DNA of 64,000 nucleotides, from positions 248,001 to 312,000 of the forward strand of contig JAVBLZ010000006.1 in assembly GCA_031553045.1 (NCBI GenBank). Direction: 5' to 3'. The number at the start of each line of letters is the position of its first letter. The first letter of the stretch is position 1. The notes below the pieces were generated by a model. The model made no database searches and had not been told where the DNA came from. It saw only the letters and a list, made by a program, of their open reading frames with translations. The position numbers and the translations under genes were made by a program. This stretch comes from CALXQW01 sp031553045. GTDB taxonomy: Bacteria; Verrucomicrobiota; Verrucomicrobiia; Opitutales; Intestinicryptomonadaceae. Positions 36,631 through 45,847 of this stretch are shown piece after piece.

Positions 36631-39600
36631 ATGTTAAAAAAAGTTTTAATTTACACATTCGCATTATTTGCAGTGCAGTTTTTAGTGGCAAAAACTTATG
36701 TCGTAGAAATAGAGGAATCCATAGAAATTTCAGATTGGAACAAAATGTATGATAAGGGCGTTGCCGCTTTGCATACAAAAAATAGCAATCAACCTGTCTT
36801 AAACCTTGTAGATGTGCCCGAAGACGGGAAATATAAAATTTATCTGCGTGCCTTTGACGCCCCTAAAGACCACGGCAAACGTTCCGTTCAAGTGGCGATA
36901 AACGGCGTGAATTTGAAACGCTCGCCAGACTGCGGCGCAAACGGCAAAGAGGCTTGGATCTGGGAAGAAATAGGCTGCTTAGACCTAAAAAAAGGCTCAA
37001 ACACCATAACAATCAAACGCATTGGAACATATCCAAGGATAGACGCCTTACTTCTCACAACGGATGAAAAAATTAATCCGTCAAAATACGATGACAGGCA
37101 AATAAGGAAAAGTATAATTCTTGAACGTCCCTCATATAAAGATGAGCAAGCTGAAAAAATCTTTACTCAAGAAAAGCTGGAAGATATAAAAAATGCAAAT
37201 GTCGTCTATATAGAAAATGATTTTGTTAAACTTTCTTTCACTCAAAAACAAAACGCCAAGGGCGGGAAATTTTACGAGCGCTCTTTGACCTTAAAAGACA
37301 GTGGCAAGCTTTTGGAACTGCCAAGTTTTAAAGACGAAATTTTGTATGTGGGTTTTGAATCTGAAGACCCGCAATATTACGACAGGTATTTTTCCGCATG
37401 GTTGCGCTCAAGAACCGCCATGAATGTAAATTTTGAAGACAAAACTTACAACTTAAATACCATAGATAATAATCTCTACACATTTGAAAAATCTATTTTG
37501 GCAAGGCCTGTGGATGTCAAAAAAATTTCGGCAGATAAGATTTTGCTTACATATTCAAATTCTCTCGGCGCAGAGCTTACACTGTGTAAAGATTCGGGAA
37601 TCGTAAAGATGCAAGTAACCTATAAGTGCCCTGAAGACGGCTTTTATAGCATAGGTTTTTTGGGGTTTAATGCGGTTGATGAAAAAAACGTAAAGTCTGT
37701 TTTGCTTCCACCGCTTTTCCAAAGAGGGACTTTGATGGAATCTCCCAAGCAAATCGGCAATAGGATGACCTCGCACCCAATGGTGTTTCTGCATAGCCAA
37801 ATAGAAAATGGCGTTGACATAACAAATGCGCTTGTTGCAGACCCTGAAAAGTTTGATTCAACTCAGTGGGGTATGCCAAAAAATTCAGTCTATGCCTTTA
37901 CTTTAGCTAACCCTAAAAACATCCCGCAAACAGGTATTGCAGAACCAATCCTAGGCGGCGTAAATTCCGCACACAAAAAGGGCGATGAGATAAAATCATC
38001 TTGGTACATATTCAGTGTAGCCGGCGATTGGCAAAAGGCATTGCATCTTGCAAACAATAATATCTACAAAGGTGGGCAACTATTTAGAGAAGCTTACGAA
38101 ACCTCATTTTCCGACGCAATTTGCAATATTGCCGCTTATCTTAAAAATGGAAAGCATAGCGGTTGGGTTCCCAATTTAAAAGGCAGGACAAATATTGAAG
38201 GCGCAAATCTTGTAACAAACGCAACTGCAAATACGGAGTTGTCTGTGGCATTGCTTACGCAAGATGAAGACTATTATAAAAATATTTCGCTGCCTGTTAT
38301 TGAATATACTTTGAGCAGGGGCGCATTTCACTTTACAGATTTAGACGCCAAAAATCACTACGGCGCAAAGCCCATCTTGCCCGTAACTCCTCGCTCTTGG
38401 GGGGCAGACTATTATATGTCTTTAAACAGGCTCTTGGGTAATTCAAACACATGGCTTGAAGAATATGTAAAAATGTTACCGCCCCTTAATTCAGACCCAA
38501 AAAATTGGATGACATATTTGGGAATGTATTTGGCAAATCCAAAACCTGAATATTTGGAAAAATCTAAAACGCTTTGCGATACTTGGTTGGAAGAAGCCTT
38601 CTTCCCAAAAAGCAGAGAAGAACTTTATTACAGATTATTTGTAAATATTTATTTCTATCCAAATTGGAGTTATCTTAATGATTTGTACGAAGCCACAAAA
38701 GACAAAAAATATTTAGACTTTGCAAAAAGAGGTGCGTATCACAATGTGGCGAGCATCTGGGGTTATCCAACGCCGCCAGAGGGTGAAATAACAATAAACA
38801 AAGGCAATAAAATTGTAGGTTTGGGCTATGTATGGTGGTTTGGAGATAAAAGATACAGACTGGGCATGGATGAATATCAGGCTTGCAAGAATTATTTTGA
38901 ATCGCCAAACAAACCTGAAAAAAGGCGTGTCGATGCAGAATTTATATTGCCTGAAAAAAAGGTTGATGCGCTAAAAGTTTCAAAAATCGGACTGGGCATA
39001 GAGCAACCTTCGACATACATGGCGACAAATTATGATAGAGGGCACAATCTCAATATCAATATGCCTTCTTGGTCTGCTGAGATGTTGGGCGTGTATAAAA
39101 ACACCGGCGATGAATTTTTGCTAAACTTTTCCAGACACTGCATAATAGGCAGGTTCTCAAACTTTTTGGGTTATTACATACTTGATTACACGGATGTAAT
39201 GCATGATGAAATGTATCCATACAAAGGGCCTGATATGACCAGCTTTTACTATCATCATGCGCCATGCCATTTTGCACAAAGTTTTGACTATCTTATGACT
39301 CAATATGAAATTGCCTCTAACGGAAAAATCAAATTCCCATTCTTGCGTCAACAAGGTTACGCATGGTTTTCCGACAGAATTTTCGGTTTGGCGGGCAAAA
39401 TTGGAGGCGATGAAAATTGTAAAATTGTTTTGGACAAATCGGCGGTTACTTCTGGTTCTTCCAAAGTATCAGTTTTGACGGCAAGGGCGGAAGACGGTGT
39501 CTGGGTTATGCTTTTGAATGACAGCAAAAAAGATTTAAAAGTTGAACCCAAATTCAACTCAACTTCAAAACTCTTTGCAGATATTTTGCCCGATATGGAT

Positions 39601-40050
39601 TGCGACGTTTATGACGCTAATTTTGTCAAGAAGGGCAAGACAGGATTCTTTGACAGCAAGGCTATTAGCATTCCCCCAATGAGTTTAATTTCCATAAAAA
39701 TTCCAGCAAAAAAAATCGTCATTAGCGACATCCAAAAACCTTTGTCTAAAGAAAGTAGGATTATGAAGAAAGACGTCGATAAAACTATGGGAGACTTTCA
39801 TTTAATCCGCATACGTTCGCCATTCGGCAAAGATTCGCTCTATGCATTCCTGACAAAGGGCAGCAATAGCAATGCGGAATTTGTGCTTGAAATTAAAACT
39901 CCCTCAAAACAAAAAATTGTATGCAACAAATTCCCTTATGAAATTTCTATTTATCCCTTAACTCAGGAGTCTGAAATCACCGGTTCGGGTTACATAAAAA
40001 AATCTGACGGCAATATTGTAGAGCTTGGGGAATTTTCTTTAAAAAATTAG
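36631..40050 (+). CDS. Giant secreted protein, probable carbohydrate-active enzyme, class A (copy 2)
   Basis: 1139 residues, signal peptide LIYTFALFAVQFLVA. N-terminal carbohydrate-binding-like beta domain (DGKYKIYLRAFDAP, VQVAINGVNLKRS, SNTITIKRIG), beta-rich middle (SIGFLGFNAVDEKN, PILGGVNSAHKKGDE), helical repeats (ELSVALLTQDEDYYKNISLP, LNDLYEATKDKKYLDFAKRGA), then IGLGIEQPSTYMAT, IIGRFSNFLGYYILDYTD, GPDMTSFYYHHAPCHFAQSFDY, FPFLRQQGYAWFSDRIFGL and C-terminal beta modules. Close in layout to 12945-16385. The family is unassigned. The EamA permease begins 4 bp later. Confidence 0.6.
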   Translation: MLKKVLIYTFALFAVQFLVAKTYVVEIEESIEISDWNKMYDKGVAALHTKNSNQPVLNLVDVPEDGKYKIYLRAFDAPKDHGKRSVQVAINGVNLKRSPDCGANGKEAWIWEEIGCLDLKKGSNTITIKRIGTYPRIDALLLTTDEKINPSKYDDRQIRKSIILERPSYKDEQAEKIFTQEKLEDIKNANVVYIENDFVKLSFTQKQNAKGGKFYERSLTLKDSGKLLELPSFKDEILYVGFESEDPQYYDRYFSAWLRSRTAMNVNFEDKTYNLNTIDNNLYTFEKSILARPVDVKKISADKILLTYSNSLGAELTLCKDSGIVKMQVTYKCPEDGFYSIGFLGFNAVDEKNVKSVLLPPLFQRGTLMESPKQIGNRMTSHPMVFLHSQIENGVDITNALVADPEKFDSTQWGMPKNSVYAFTLANPKNIPQTGIAEPILGGVNSAHKKGDEIKSSWYIFSVAGDWQKALHLANNNIYKGGQLFREAYETSFSDAICNIAAYLKNGKHSGWVPNLKGRTNIEGANLVTNATANTELSVALLTQDEDYYKNISLPVIEYTLSRGAFHFTDLDAKNHYGAKPILPVTPRSWGADYYMSLNRLLGNSNTWLEEYVKMLPPLNSDPKNWMTYLGMYLANPKPEYLEKSKTLCDTWLEEAFFPKSREELYYRLFVNIYFYPNWSYLNDLYEATKDKKYLDFAKRGAYHNVASIWGYPTPPEGEITINKGNKIVGLGYVWWFGDKRYRLGMDEYQACKNYFESPNKPEKRRVDAEFILPEKKVDALKVSKIGLGIEQPSTYMATNYDRGHNLNINMPSWSAEMLGVYKNTGDEFLLNFSRHCIIGRFSNFLGYYILDYTDVMHDEMYPYKGPDMTSFYYHHAPCHFAQSFDYLMTQYEIASNGKIKFPFLRQQGYAWFSDRIFGLAGKIGGDENCKIVLDKSAVTSGSSKVSVLTARAEDGVWVMLLNDSKKDLKVEPKFNSTSKLFADILPDMDCDVYDANFVKKGKTGFFDSKAISIPPMSLISIKIPAKKIVISDIQKPLSKESRIMKKDVDKTMGDFHLIRIRSPFGKDSLYAFLTKGSNSNAEFVLEIKTPSKQKIVCNKFPYEISIYPLTQESEITGSGYIKKSDGNIVELGEFSLKN

Positions 40051-40054
40051 CGTT

Positions 40055-40963
40055 ATGCCTCTTACAGACAGGTTCAGAAGTCATATACTAATACTTTTGG
40101 CAAACATTATTTTTGGTATTAATACGCCGCTTTCAAAATATATGCTCTCCGGGCATATAACTTCGGGATCGCTAATAATACTGAGGATGTTTTTTGGCTG
40201 TCTATTATTTTGGACATTATCTCTATTTTTCCCAAAAGAAAAGGTTACACCTAAAGATTTGTTTGTACTATTTTTGTGCTCATTGCTTGGGATAGTTTTA
40301 AACCAAGGGCTTTACGTTTATGGTTTAAGCATAACATCTTCTTTAGACGCCTCCATACTTGTTACGGCAACACCTATTTTTGTTATGTTTTTGGCGTATG
40401 CCATATTGAAAGAGATGCTTTCAAAGATTAAAATTTTTGGCGTGATATGGGGCGCTATAGGGGCGATATGGCTTGCACTTTCAGCAAACATAGACGGCAA
40501 TATGAGCGCCTCTTTGACAGGCAATTTTGCGGTGCTTTCAGCGTCGCTACTATATTCAATATATTTTGTTTATTCTAAAAAGCTGTCTCAAAAATTTACG
40601 GCAATTACAATAATGAAGTGGATGTTCTTATTTTCTGTAATTGTTACCATGCCGCTTTTTTATGATGACTTTATAGATTCGCCGCTGTTTAATCCTGAGA
40701 CAACTTGGGCTGACATAGGTGCTATTGGCTACATAATATTTTTTGCAACATTTTTAGGTTATCTTTTAGTGCCTATGGCGCTGCGCCACATGCGTCCTAC
40801 AACCGTTAGCATGTATAACTATGTGCAGCCGCTTGTAGCCGCAATGATTGCAATTCTATTTTTGGGTGATACTTTTACGCTCTCAAAAATACTTTCATCA
40901 ATAATGATACTAAGCGGCGTATATTTGGTAACAATAAGCCCCAGACGCCCTAAAGTTGAGTAA
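40055..40963 (+). CDS. EamA/DMT-family transporter
   Basis: 302 residues with ten predicted transmembrane helices in two EamA halves (NIIFGINTPLSKYML; TSSLDASILVTATPIFVMFLAYAIL; MRPTTVSMYNYVQPLVAAMIAILFLGD). Members of the drug/metabolite transporter superfamily export or import small metabolites. As the last gene of the 29.6-41 kb array it may move a breakdown product or a precursor; the substrate is unknown. Confidence 0.85.
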   Translation: MPLTDRFRSHILILLANIIFGINTPLSKYMLSGHITSGSLIILRMFFGCLLFWTLSLFFPKEKVTPKDLFVLFLCSLLGIVLNQGLYVYGLSITSSLDASILVTATPIFVMFLAYAILKEMLSKIKIFGVIWGAIGAIWLALSANIDGNMSASLTGNFAVLSASLLYSIYFVYSKKLSQKFTAITIMKWMFLFSVIVTMPLFYDDFIDSPLFNPETTWADIGAIGYIIFFATFLGYLLVPMALRHMRPTTVSMYNYVQPLVAAMIAILFLGDTFTLSKILSSIMILSGVYLVTISPRRPKVE

Positions 40964-41043
40964 ATTTGAGGTTTTTTACCTTGAAGCAAAGATATTTTAA
41001 AGCTTTAATTGTAACATTCATTTAACAACTAAACTCATCAATT

Positions 41044-42342
41044 ATGGACAGACGCTCATTCATAAAAACGCTTTCGGCGACAACATGTACAATAGCTTTG
41101 CCAGCTTTTGCAACATCAGGAAAACCGCAAAGACCAATTAAAATTTTCCTCATCTCCGGTTGGCAAGACGTCAATATAGGAGACATTGCGCATACCCCCG
41201 GCATGATAAATGTTTTGCAAAAATATATACCAAACGCACAAATTTCTGTCTGGAAACTGCGCAACACAAACAAGGAAGCGGCGGAACTCTTTGCAAGACA
41301 CTTTCCAAACGTAAAAGTTTTCAAGTCAGACATAGACAGTAATGGTCTGCCATACAATAAAGAACTCATGGAGGAAATTAAGTCTTCTGATGTTTGCGTA
41401 CACGGTTCAGGGCCAAGCGTTGTTGGCAGAAAACAGCTTGCTGTCTGGCGCAAATTAACTAAGAAGCCTTATGGGATTTTTGGCACCACCATAGAACATC
41501 CCACGGAAGAAGTTCTGGATTTGGTAAGAAACGCCTCTTTTGTTTATACCAGAGAAACTAAGTCTGTAAAAATTTTGAGAGATAAGGGCATAACAATTCC
41601 GGAACTTAAATTTGCGCCAGACGCCACTTTTGATATGGGAATCAAAGACGATGATAAAGCTTTGGCTTTCATGAAAGAACGTGGGCTTAAAGAAAAAGAA
41701 TTTATCGTAGTAGTGCCAAGGTTAAGGCGCACTCCGTATTGGGAAATCAGACCTGAATCACGCACTACAAGCTATACTGAGGAAAAAATCAAAGCCATCA
41801 CAGAACTTAACAACTCTAAGAAAGAAGTTGACCACGCTAAAGCCCGTGAAGCAATAATACGTTGGGTTCGTGAAACTAAAAAGCCTGTTTTGATATGCCC
41901 TGAAATGACTTATGAGGTTGACATAATGGATGAGCTTTTAATCAATCCTTTGCCGGAAGACGTTAAACCTTTTGTGCAAAAAAGAGGTTATTGGATGCCA
42001 GATGAAGCCGCCAGTTTGTATGCAAGGGCAACTTGTGTTTTAAGTTTTGAGTGCCACACGCCAATCATGGCCTTAGATTGTGGCACACCATCTTTTTATC
42101 TGCGCCAGCCTGAAGATACAATCAAAGGGCACATGTATTACGATTTGGGTTTTGACGAGTGGGTTTTTGAAATTGAAGAAACCACTGGCAAACAAATTGC
42201 AGATGGACTGATGGAAGTTTATGCCGACTATCCAAAAGCTCTTAAATACGCCAAAGCCGGGATTGATAGAGCGGACAAACTGTTTGAGAGCGGCGCCAAA
42301 TTCGTAGAAAAAGTTGCACTTGAAAATATGGATACAAAATAA
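41044..42342 (+). CDS. Tat-exported polysaccharide pyruvyl transferase-family protein
   Basis: 432 residues. N-terminal twin-arginine signal (DRRSFIKTLSATTCTIALPAFA) followed by a CsaB/WcaK-type fold: ISGWQDVNIGDIAHTPGMINVL, DVCVHGSGPSVVG, KPYGIFGTTIEHPTEE, YTRETKSVKILRDKG, APDATFDMG, VVVPRLRRTPYW, and FECHTPIMALDCGTPSFYL. Known family members add pyruvyl ketals to glycans in the cytosol using phosphoenolpyruvate; export would remove that donor, so this may be a periplasmic glycan-modifying or glycan-binding derivative. TAATTGTAAC lies 28 bp upstream of the ATG. The EF-hand membrane protein follows by 4 bp. Confidence 0.72.
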   Translation: MDRRSFIKTLSATTCTIALPAFATSGKPQRPIKIFLISGWQDVNIGDIAHTPGMINVLQKYIPNAQISVWKLRNTNKEAAELFARHFPNVKVFKSDIDSNGLPYNKELMEEIKSSDVCVHGSGPSVVGRKQLAVWRKLTKKPYGIFGTTIEHPTEEVLDLVRNASFVYTRETKSVKILRDKGITIPELKFAPDATFDMGIKDDDKALAFMKERGLKEKEFIVVVPRLRRTPYWEIRPESRTTSYTEEKIKAITELNNSKKEVDHAKAREAIIRWVRETKKPVLICPEMTYEVDIMDELLINPLPEDVKPFVQKRGYWMPDEAASLYARATCVLSFECHTPIMALDCGTPSFYLRQPEDTIKGHMYYDLGFDEWVFEIEETTGKQIADGLMEVYADYPKALKYAKAGIDRADKLFESGAKFVEKVALENMDTK

Positions 42343-42346
42343 ATTT

Positions 42347-44146
42347 ATGGAAACAGTTTCTGATAAGTACAAGTGGAAATTTTTTAAGGCGGGCGGGGTT
42401 ATCCAAACCTTGATTGAAAGCGGTGCAGATTTATCAAATTTGCGCAATTTAGACAACAAATACTGGGTTGCATTAAGCTGTCCAACAAGCAGTCTTTACT
42501 TTGACAATAAGACTTTGGAATTCTTGGATTCTGACAAGAACGGTAGGATACATTCTTCTGAGCTTGTCTCCACTTGTGAATGGGCGATTTCGCTTCTAAA
42601 ATCTCCTGACACGCTTCTTAAATCTTCATCTGTTTTAAATTTTGACGAGATAAATTCATCCACCGCAGAAGGCAAAAAAATTCTGGAAGCGGCGCAAAAT
42701 ATTTTAAACAATCTTGGCAAAACAGATGTAAGGCAAATCAGCTTGGATGATGTCGATGAAGACAAGATTTTTAAAAATTCAAAATTCAATGGAGATGGCA
42801 TAATCTGGGATGCTTCTTGCGATAGTGATGAATCTAAAAAAGTGCTCACTGAAATCATATCCGCCTTTGGTGCTATAAAAGATAAATCCGGAAACGATGG
42901 CGTTTCCATTGACCTTGTTGAAAAATTTTACGCACAGTTGCGCACATTTTCAGATTGGGCTAATATTGCAAAATCCGACGCTGCGATATTGCCATTTGGC
43001 GCTGATACTGAGGCTGCATCTTTGGCGTATCTTGCGCTTGAATCCAAAATTGACGAGTTCTTTGCAGTGGAAATTTTGAAGGAATTTGATGAAAAATTAT
43101 ATTCAGACAAATTCATTTTGGCAAATGGAGACTTTGCGGTCGGGCTGCGTTCAATGCCTATCTCTAAAATTGCGGGCACGGGGATTTTGGATTTTTCTAA
43201 CTCTGTCAACCCAGCTTGGGTTGCAGAATTGGAAGCTTTCAGATTAAATTTGCTCTGCAAAAATTTTGGCGCTGATAAAAATACTTTGTCAAAACAAGAG
43301 TGGATGCTAATTAAAGCAAAACTTGCCCCATATCTTAGTTGGAAGGCTGCAAAGCCCTCAACCTCCGTAGAAAGCGTTGCGCCTGAACGCATGATGAAAA
43401 TTTTGTCTGACAATCTTGAATCTGAATTTAAAAAACTTATTGATTTAGATTTGGCACAAAAAGAAAATGTTGAGGCAATAGAGTGTGTTGAAAAACTCGT
43501 CAGGCTGAACAGGTATCTAAAAGAATTTCTTTGCAACTTTGTGAACTTTAAAGATTTTTATTCTGAAAAATCTTTGGCTATATTCCAATATGGAAGGCTT
43601 TTTTTGGATAGGCGTGAATGCGTGCTTTGTATAAAAGTTGACGATATGGCAAAACACGCAACCATTGCGCCTATGAGCTATTCTTTCTTGGCTTACTGCG
43701 CCTGCACACGCCCAGATATGCCGCCAATGACAATTCTTGCAGCCTTTACAAGCGGAGATAGCGACAGTATATTTGTTGGCAGAAACGGATTGTTTTATGA
43801 TAGAGAAGGGCGTGATTGGGATGCAACTATTGTCAAGGTTGTTGAAAACCCCATCAGCATATCGCAAGCATTTTGGGCTCCGTATAAACGCCTGATTAAA
43901 TGGGTTACCGAGTTTATTACAAAGCGTGCATCCGCCGCCGATACCAATGTGGGCGACAAACTGCAAGGTCAGGTTGCCTCTGCTGCAGAAAAACCAGCCG
44001 CAGATGCCGCAGCACCCAAAAAGATGGATATAGGCACTGTTGCCGCTATCGGTGTTGCCTTTGGCAGTATAACAACAGCATTTGGATTTTTAATTAAGGC
44101 GCTTTTAGATTTGGGAGTATGGTTGCCTTTGGGTATATTGCCCTGA
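42347..44146 (+). CDS. EF-hand protein with C-terminal membrane anchor, function unknown
   Basis: 599 residues from ATG 42347. No signal peptide. A perfect EF-hand loop DSDKNGRIHSSE lies at about 61-72. The middle is mostly helical (about 100-520) without recognised motifs. Near the C-terminus an alanine-rich linker (ASAAEKPAADAAAP) is followed by hydrophobic helices (TVAAIGVAFGSITTAFGFLIKALLDLG). The C-terminus overlaps the next gene by 28 bp in another frame, and that gene begins with a membrane helix. Together they may be one membrane protein split in two. I do not recognise a family with known function. Confidence 0.65.
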   Translation: METVSDKYKWKFFKAGGVIQTLIESGADLSNLRNLDNKYWVALSCPTSSLYFDNKTLEFLDSDKNGRIHSSELVSTCEWAISLLKSPDTLLKSSSVLNFDEINSSTAEGKKILEAAQNILNNLGKTDVRQISLDDVDEDKIFKNSKFNGDGIIWDASCDSDESKKVLTEIISAFGAIKDKSGNDGVSIDLVEKFYAQLRTFSDWANIAKSDAAILPFGADTEAASLAYLALESKIDEFFAVEILKEFDEKLYSDKFILANGDFAVGLRSMPISKIAGTGILDFSNSVNPAWVAELEAFRLNLLCKNFGADKNTLSKQEWMLIKAKLAPYLSWKAAKPSTSVESVAPERMMKILSDNLESEFKKLIDLDLAQKENVEAIECVEKLVRLNRYLKEFLCNFVNFKDFYSEKSLAIFQYGRLFLDRRECVLCIKVDDMAKHATIAPMSYSFLAYCACTRPDMPPMTILAAFTSGDSDSIFVGRNGLFYDREGRDWDATIVKVVENPISISQAFWAPYKRLIKWVTEFITKRASAADTNVGDKLQGQVASAAEKPAADAAAPKKMDIGTVAAIGVAFGSITTAFGFLIKALLDLGVWLPLGILP

Positions 44147-44586
44147 TTTTGTCAATATCTTTGCCTTCAATGATTATTGCCGCAATAAAACTCAGGAAAA
44201 GAAATATAGGCCCGCTTTTAGATGCGAATGGTTGGGCGGTAAATGCGCTTACCGTCGTCAACATACCTTTCGGGAAACGTTTGACAAAAACTTTAGTAAC
44301 GCCGCCATTTTCAAATGTAAAAGACCCTTTTGAAAAACCCAAATACAATGCTCTAAAACTTTTTGTGGCAGTTGTCATAATCTTGGGTATAAGCTTGTTT
44401 AGTGCTTGGTATTTTGGTTTGATCAATAAGGTTCTACCTGATGTGCTGCCAAATTCTTCTTGGGTACAGGCAAAGCTTGATGCTGAAGCCAAGGCGGCAA
44501 ATTCTGCTCTTGAAGCAAAAGCTGTGCCAACACCTGATGTGAAACCTGCCGCAACGCAGGAAGAAAAACCTGCCCAGCAAAAATAG
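44119..44586 (+). CDS. Small membrane protein coupled to the EF-hand protein
   Basis: 155 residues. Membrane helix at about 4-23 (YIALILSISLPSMIIAAI), then a conserved-looking basic and soluble stretch (KLRKRNIGPLLDANGWAVNALT, NIPFGKRLTKTL), a second membrane helix at about 78-98 (LFVAVVIILGISLFSAWYF) and an Ala/Pro/Lys-rich tail. The start overlaps the previous gene by 28 bp. Ends at a strong bidirectional terminator. Function unknown. Confidence 0.65.
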   Translation: MVAFGYIALILSISLPSMIIAAIKLRKRNIGPLLDANGWAVNALTVVNIPFGKRLTKTLVTPPFSNVKDPFEKPKYNALKLFVAVVIILGISLFSAWYFGLINKVLPDVLPNSSWVQAKLDAEAKAANSALEAKAVPTPDVKPAATQEEKPAQQK

Positions 44587-44610
44587 AACGCTCTCTAAAT
44601 ATCAGTAAAT

Positions 44611-44646
44611 AAAAAATGCGCCAAGTAAGTTTGGCGCATTTTTTTT
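44611..44646. terminator. Bidirectional terminator between the membrane gene and prs
   Basis: A perfect 14-bp stem AAAAAATGCGCCAA / TTGGCGCATTTTTT with loop GTAAGT; A-run and T-run let it serve both converging genes. Confidence 0.93.
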
Positions 44647-44659
44647 AAATTAATAAACT

Positions 44660-45613
44660 CTAAAACCCCTTTATTTTAAATAGGGAAGTAATAGACATAT
44701 TATTGTGTATTCTCAAAATTGCGTCTGAAAATAGTTTTGCAACTGAAAGCACTGTGATTGGATAATCTTTATTTCTTGGGTGAGGAGTGGTTGTGTCTGT
44801 AACAATAAGTTCATCAAGCACACGAGAATCTAAGCGTTCCCAAGCTTTATCCGTAAGTATTGCGTGGGTAACGGCGGCTTTCACACTTCTTGCGCCATTC
44901 TTTTTAAGAATATTTGCAGCAGCAGTAAGAGTACCGGCAGTTTCAGTCATATCGTCAACAATCAAAATGTCTCTGCCTTCAACTTCGCCAATTAAATTTG
45001 TAGCCTCTACAACTTCGGCACTAATCCTGCGTTTGGCTATGAAACCAAGCGGACAGTCAAACATTTCAGCATAGGTGTTTGCGCGCTTCATACCGCCCAC
45101 ATCTGGTGAGAAAATTGTAAGGTTTTTCAAATCTCTATCCTTAAGATAATCATAAATCACAGGCAAAGAATAAAGATGGTCGCAAGGAATGTCGAAGAAG
45201 CCTTGAATTTGTTGGGCGTGCAAATCCATAGTTAAAACCCTGTCCGCACCGGCCGCTACAAGCAAATTTGCTATTAGTTTTGCTGTGATAGGCACTCTGG
45301 GTTGGTCTTTCCTATCTTGCCTTGCATAACCAAAAAATGGCAACACCGCAGTAATGCGTTTTGCAGATGCCCTGCGTGCGGCGTCTATCATGACAAGCAT
45401 TTCCATAACATGCTCATTCGTTGGCGCACTTGTAGGCTGAATGATAAAAACGTCATCGCCCCTGATATGATCCAGAATTTTCACAAAAGTTTCACTATCG
45501 GGAAAAGATTCCACAACCGCATTGCCGAGGGGTATGGATAAATTTTCGCAAATTGCTTTTGATAAAGCAGGGTTAGAACGTCCTGAGAAGATTTTTAAGT
45601 TGTCTAGTTTCAT
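44660..45613 (-). CDS. prs: Ribose-phosphate pyrophosphokinase
   Basis: 317 residues, standard length. FSGRSNPALSKAICENL, PTSAPTNEHVMEMLVMIDAARRASAKRITAVLPFFGYARQDRK region, catalytic DLHAQQIQGFFDIPCDHLY and the PRPP-binding loop VDDMTETAGTL are all present. Makes PRPP from ribose-5-phosphate and ATP for nucleotides, histidine and tryptophan. Convergent with the upstream pair and sharing its terminator. Confidence 0.96.
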   Translation of the reverse strand: MKLDNLKIFSGRSNPALSKAICENLSIPLGNAVVESFPDSETFVKILDHIRGDDVFIIQPTSAPTNEHVMEMLVMIDAARRASAKRITAVLPFFGYARQDRKDQPRVPITAKLIANLLVAAGADRVLTMDLHAQQIQGFFDIPCDHLYSLPVIYDYLKDRDLKNLTIFSPDVGGMKRANTYAEMFDCPLGFIAKRRISAEVVEATNLIGEVEGRDILIVDDMTETAGTLTAAANILKKNGARSVKAAVTHAILTDKAWERLDSRVLDELIVTDTTTPHPRNKDYPITVLSVAKLFSDAILRIHNNMSITSLFKIKGF

Positions 45614-45847
45614 GCAACGAATGATTTATAGCGGAAAAATAGAATATTTTTCGACCGTACTCAAATACCACGCATTGTCAAGATTTTATAGAATAGATAC
45701 TGTGTTTGCCAGAAATTTTATCCATTCAATAAAAATCTTTAATTAAAATAACCCTTGACTATGATATTCAAGATTTTGACTATTATTGAAGCGGTTTTGG
45801 TAAGTACTTCAAATAATTACATACTCATCATACCTGATAAATTCATT

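Noticed and set aside
44102..44146. Programmed -1 frameshift between the EF-hand and membrane genes
   Set aside because: No X-XXY-YYZ slippery heptamer in the right frame was found.
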